Assembly (NCBI RefSeq): GCF_001484605.1
Contig: NZ_CP013747.1
Span: 1 to 64,000 of the forward strand
Source of the DNA: Pseudarthrobacter sulfonivorans
Lineage (GTDB): Bacteria; Actinomycetota; Actinomycetes; Actinomycetales; Micrococcaceae
DNA: 64,000 nt
Direction: 5' to 3'
Shown here: positions 62,626 through 64,000 of the stretch, one piece after another
Layout: every line of letters starts with the position of its first letter
How positions within the stretch are numbered: the stretch's first letter is position 1
The notes under the pieces: generated by a model
What the model was told of the DNA's origin: nothing
The model's input: the letters and a program-made list of their open reading frames with translations, nothing else
The model's database searches: none
Made by a program: the position numbers and the translations under genes

Positions 62626-63780
62626 CTATTTGCCCATCAATTTGTCGAACGAGAGGCCCCAGATGTCGAAGGAGGCGTTGTTTTCGGCTGTCACCTGGGG
62701 GTTCATCATGTACGTGGCCGTATGCGGGGCCTCGACCTTGAGTTCGGGCTTGTTCGACGAGGATTCAATGGTGACTTCGCCGGGCTGCACCTGACCTGTG
62801 GCGATGTACTGGGCAGCGGTCCGAACGACGAGTGCGCCCTCGATCACGGGAGACTGCAGGGTAGCCGACCAGATCTTGCCGCTGCGCAGGTTCGTCATGT
62901 CGCCGGAAGAGGTTCCGGTGATCAGGATGACGTCCTTTCCCGGCTTCAGCCCGTTTTGCTCCAGCGCCTGCACGACACCATTGGCTACGTCATTGCTGTG
63001 TGCATACACGATGTCGATGCCCTGTCCAAGGAAGCGCGGAATGACCTGGCTGGCTGCTTTGAAACCGCCCTGAGCGTCAACGGTCGGGGTGGGTTCGACG
63101 GCGAGCACATTGAACGCGCCGGGCGTGGCTTCCGCGAAGGCTTTCTCTCGGTCGTCACCAGCGGCGTACCCGGCAGTGAACCGGATCTCTACCACGTTAG
63201 GCTTGCCATCGGGCCCGTGAAATTTGACCGCTTCAGCCTTGAGCTTCTCGACGGCGGCAAGAGCGTTTAGTGCGGCTTCCTTGCCGATGCCCGTGTCCGA
63301 GACCCCCGCGTATGCTTTCACGTATTTGGACGCCTCGGGGGTGACCAGGTTGTTGAACTGGATGACCGGTGCCTGCGCAGAAAGCAGGCGAATTGAGTTC
63401 GTTGCGGCCGCGGCGCCGGCCGGCCACATCAAGACTGCGGCCGCACGCTCACCGGTGGCGAGCCACTCCTGGACCTGCTGATCCTGCTCAGTTTGGTCCC
63501 AGTTATTCTCCACAATGTTGACGGTGTAATTGAGGGACTTTGCTTCGTCCTTGATTGACTGGGAGGCAGCCGCCAGATAAACGTTCGAGGTCGAAGGCAT
63601 GAAAACCTTCAAAAGAGCGCCACCGCCATCTATGCTTCCAGTGCCGGCAGCTTGGGTGCCGACGTTGGCGCCCGGAGAAGGATTGCCGTTAGTGCCGCAA
63701 GCGGCAGTAGTGGTAATTAGACCGGCAGCCAAAACCGCGGCAGCGATTTTTCTCCATGTAGCCAGATACGGATGATGCAT
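62626..63780 (-). CDS. Sugar ABC substrate-binding lipoprotein (periplasmic-binding type 4)
   Basis: A 384-residue binding protein. Signal peptide with lipobox TTTAACG (Cys near residue 29), then a RbsB/XylF-type two-lobed fold: LLKVFMPSTSNVYLAAASQS, YVKAYAGVSDTGIG, IPRFLGQGIDIVYAHSNDVA and GKDVILITGTSSGD. Ligand unknown; the aromatic/sugar-alcohol type cannot be told apart. First gene of the importer operon. The remaining 220 bases of the window hold its leader (AGGAG site) and nothing else recognised. Confidence 0.92.
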   Translation of the reverse strand: MHHPYLATWRKIAAAVLAAGLITTTAACGTNGNPSPGANVGTQAAGTGSIDGGGALLKVFMPSTSNVYLAAASQSIKDEAKSLNYTVNIVENNWDQTEQDQQVQEWLATGERAAAVLMWPAGAAAATNSIRLLSAQAPVIQFNNLVTPEASKYVKAYAGVSDTGIGKEAALNALAAVEKLKAEAVKFHGPDGKPNVVEIRFTAGYAAGDDREKAFAEATPGAFNVLAVEPTPTVDAQGGFKAASQVIPRFLGQGIDIVYAHSNDVANGVVQALEQNGLKPGKDVILITGTSSGDMTNLRSGKIWSATLQSPVIEGALVVRTAAQYIATGQVQPGEVTIESSSNKPELKVEAPHTATYMMNPQVTAENNASFDIWGLSFDKLMGK

Positions 63781-64000
63781 TTTCTATGCTCCTTTGAATA
63801 GAGTGGGTTCGGGCTCGAAATGCAGGAGAGGTATCAAGAGTTTTGTGTTGTGGGCAACGCCAGTTCATTTCACGTCCATCAGAGCCTCATTGGGCAAGTG
63901 GGCGTGTTCCTGACCTGTTCCCAGGACTTGCCCGAGTTATTGGATTCTTGCTTAGAAACCGGCGCGACCCGCTCCGTGTACAGAACTTGAACACGTTACG

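Overview
The window reads as chromosome or large-plasmid DNA of a high-GC Gram-positive bacterium of the Arthrobacter group (Arthrobacter, Pseudarthrobacter, Paenarthrobacter). This rests on the GC-rich coding sequence, GTG/TTG starts behind strong GGAG ribosome-binding sites, a DUF4192 protein, a PaaX regulator, a StyA1/StyA2B monooxygenase pair of the actinobacterial type, and a levoglucosan-dehydrogenase-like sugar cluster. The species call is inference.

Layout. 1-5.2 kb: mobile-element debris (truncated IS110 transposase, broken IS21 helper ATPase), a small secreted protein, and a group II intron whose maturase carries an unusual PQR in place of PQG. 5.2-7.2 kb: a shortened DUF4192 gene followed by repeat A. 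7.2-12.1 kb: a secreted DUF6454-like protein, a decayed hydrolase-like gene, and an aromatic-acid MFS transporter. 12.2-30.5 kb: the core of the window, a two-part catabolic island. 30.6-34.4 kb: pntA, pntB and an adenylate kinase, then repeat B, a second copy of repeat A in the same orientation 28.4 kb away. 35.5-48.1 kb: a ROK regulator, a sugar ABC importer and a set of sugar-oxidising/lyase-type genes. 48.5-58.6 kb: an alcohol/ketone region that is decaying (frameshifted Baeyer-Villiger monooxygenase, triply frameshifted AcoR-type activator, broken LysR gene, ALDH and IS30 remnants) with some intact enzymes. 59-63.8 kb: a ribose-type ABC importer.

How the genes work together. The first half of the island (AraC regulator, SDR, StyA1-like oxygenase, StyA2B-like oxygenase fused to a flavin reductase, FAD oxidoreductase, isatin-hydrolase-like cyclase, ThDP decarboxylase-like enzyme) fits oxidation of indole through isatin and isatinate. 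The second half (PaaX regulator, two thioesterases, RidA-like protein, FAH-family hydrolase, cupin, 2-aminobenzoate-CoA ligase, 2-aminobenzoyl-CoA monooxygenase/reductase) fits anthranilate breakdown through its CoA thioester. Joined, they propose a route from indole to central metabolism. Four copies of a 17-bp motif sit before paaX, the thioesterase, the FAH operon and the transporter, and are a candidate PaaX operator. Three very small genes with good ribosome-binding sites lie inside this island; two of them are related to each other.

The most unusual structure is the repeat pair A/B. Each is about 1.2 kb of apparently non-coding DNA with three GTCATGTC-N18-CATGAA units, two 19-bp palindromes about 480 bp apart, two conserved hairpins, and a 22-nt match to a tRNA-Leu 3' end. 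The two copies bracket the whole island. In the sugar region, a 25-bp element shared by the ABC operon promoter and the Gfo/Idh gene 10 kb away is a candidate ROK operator.
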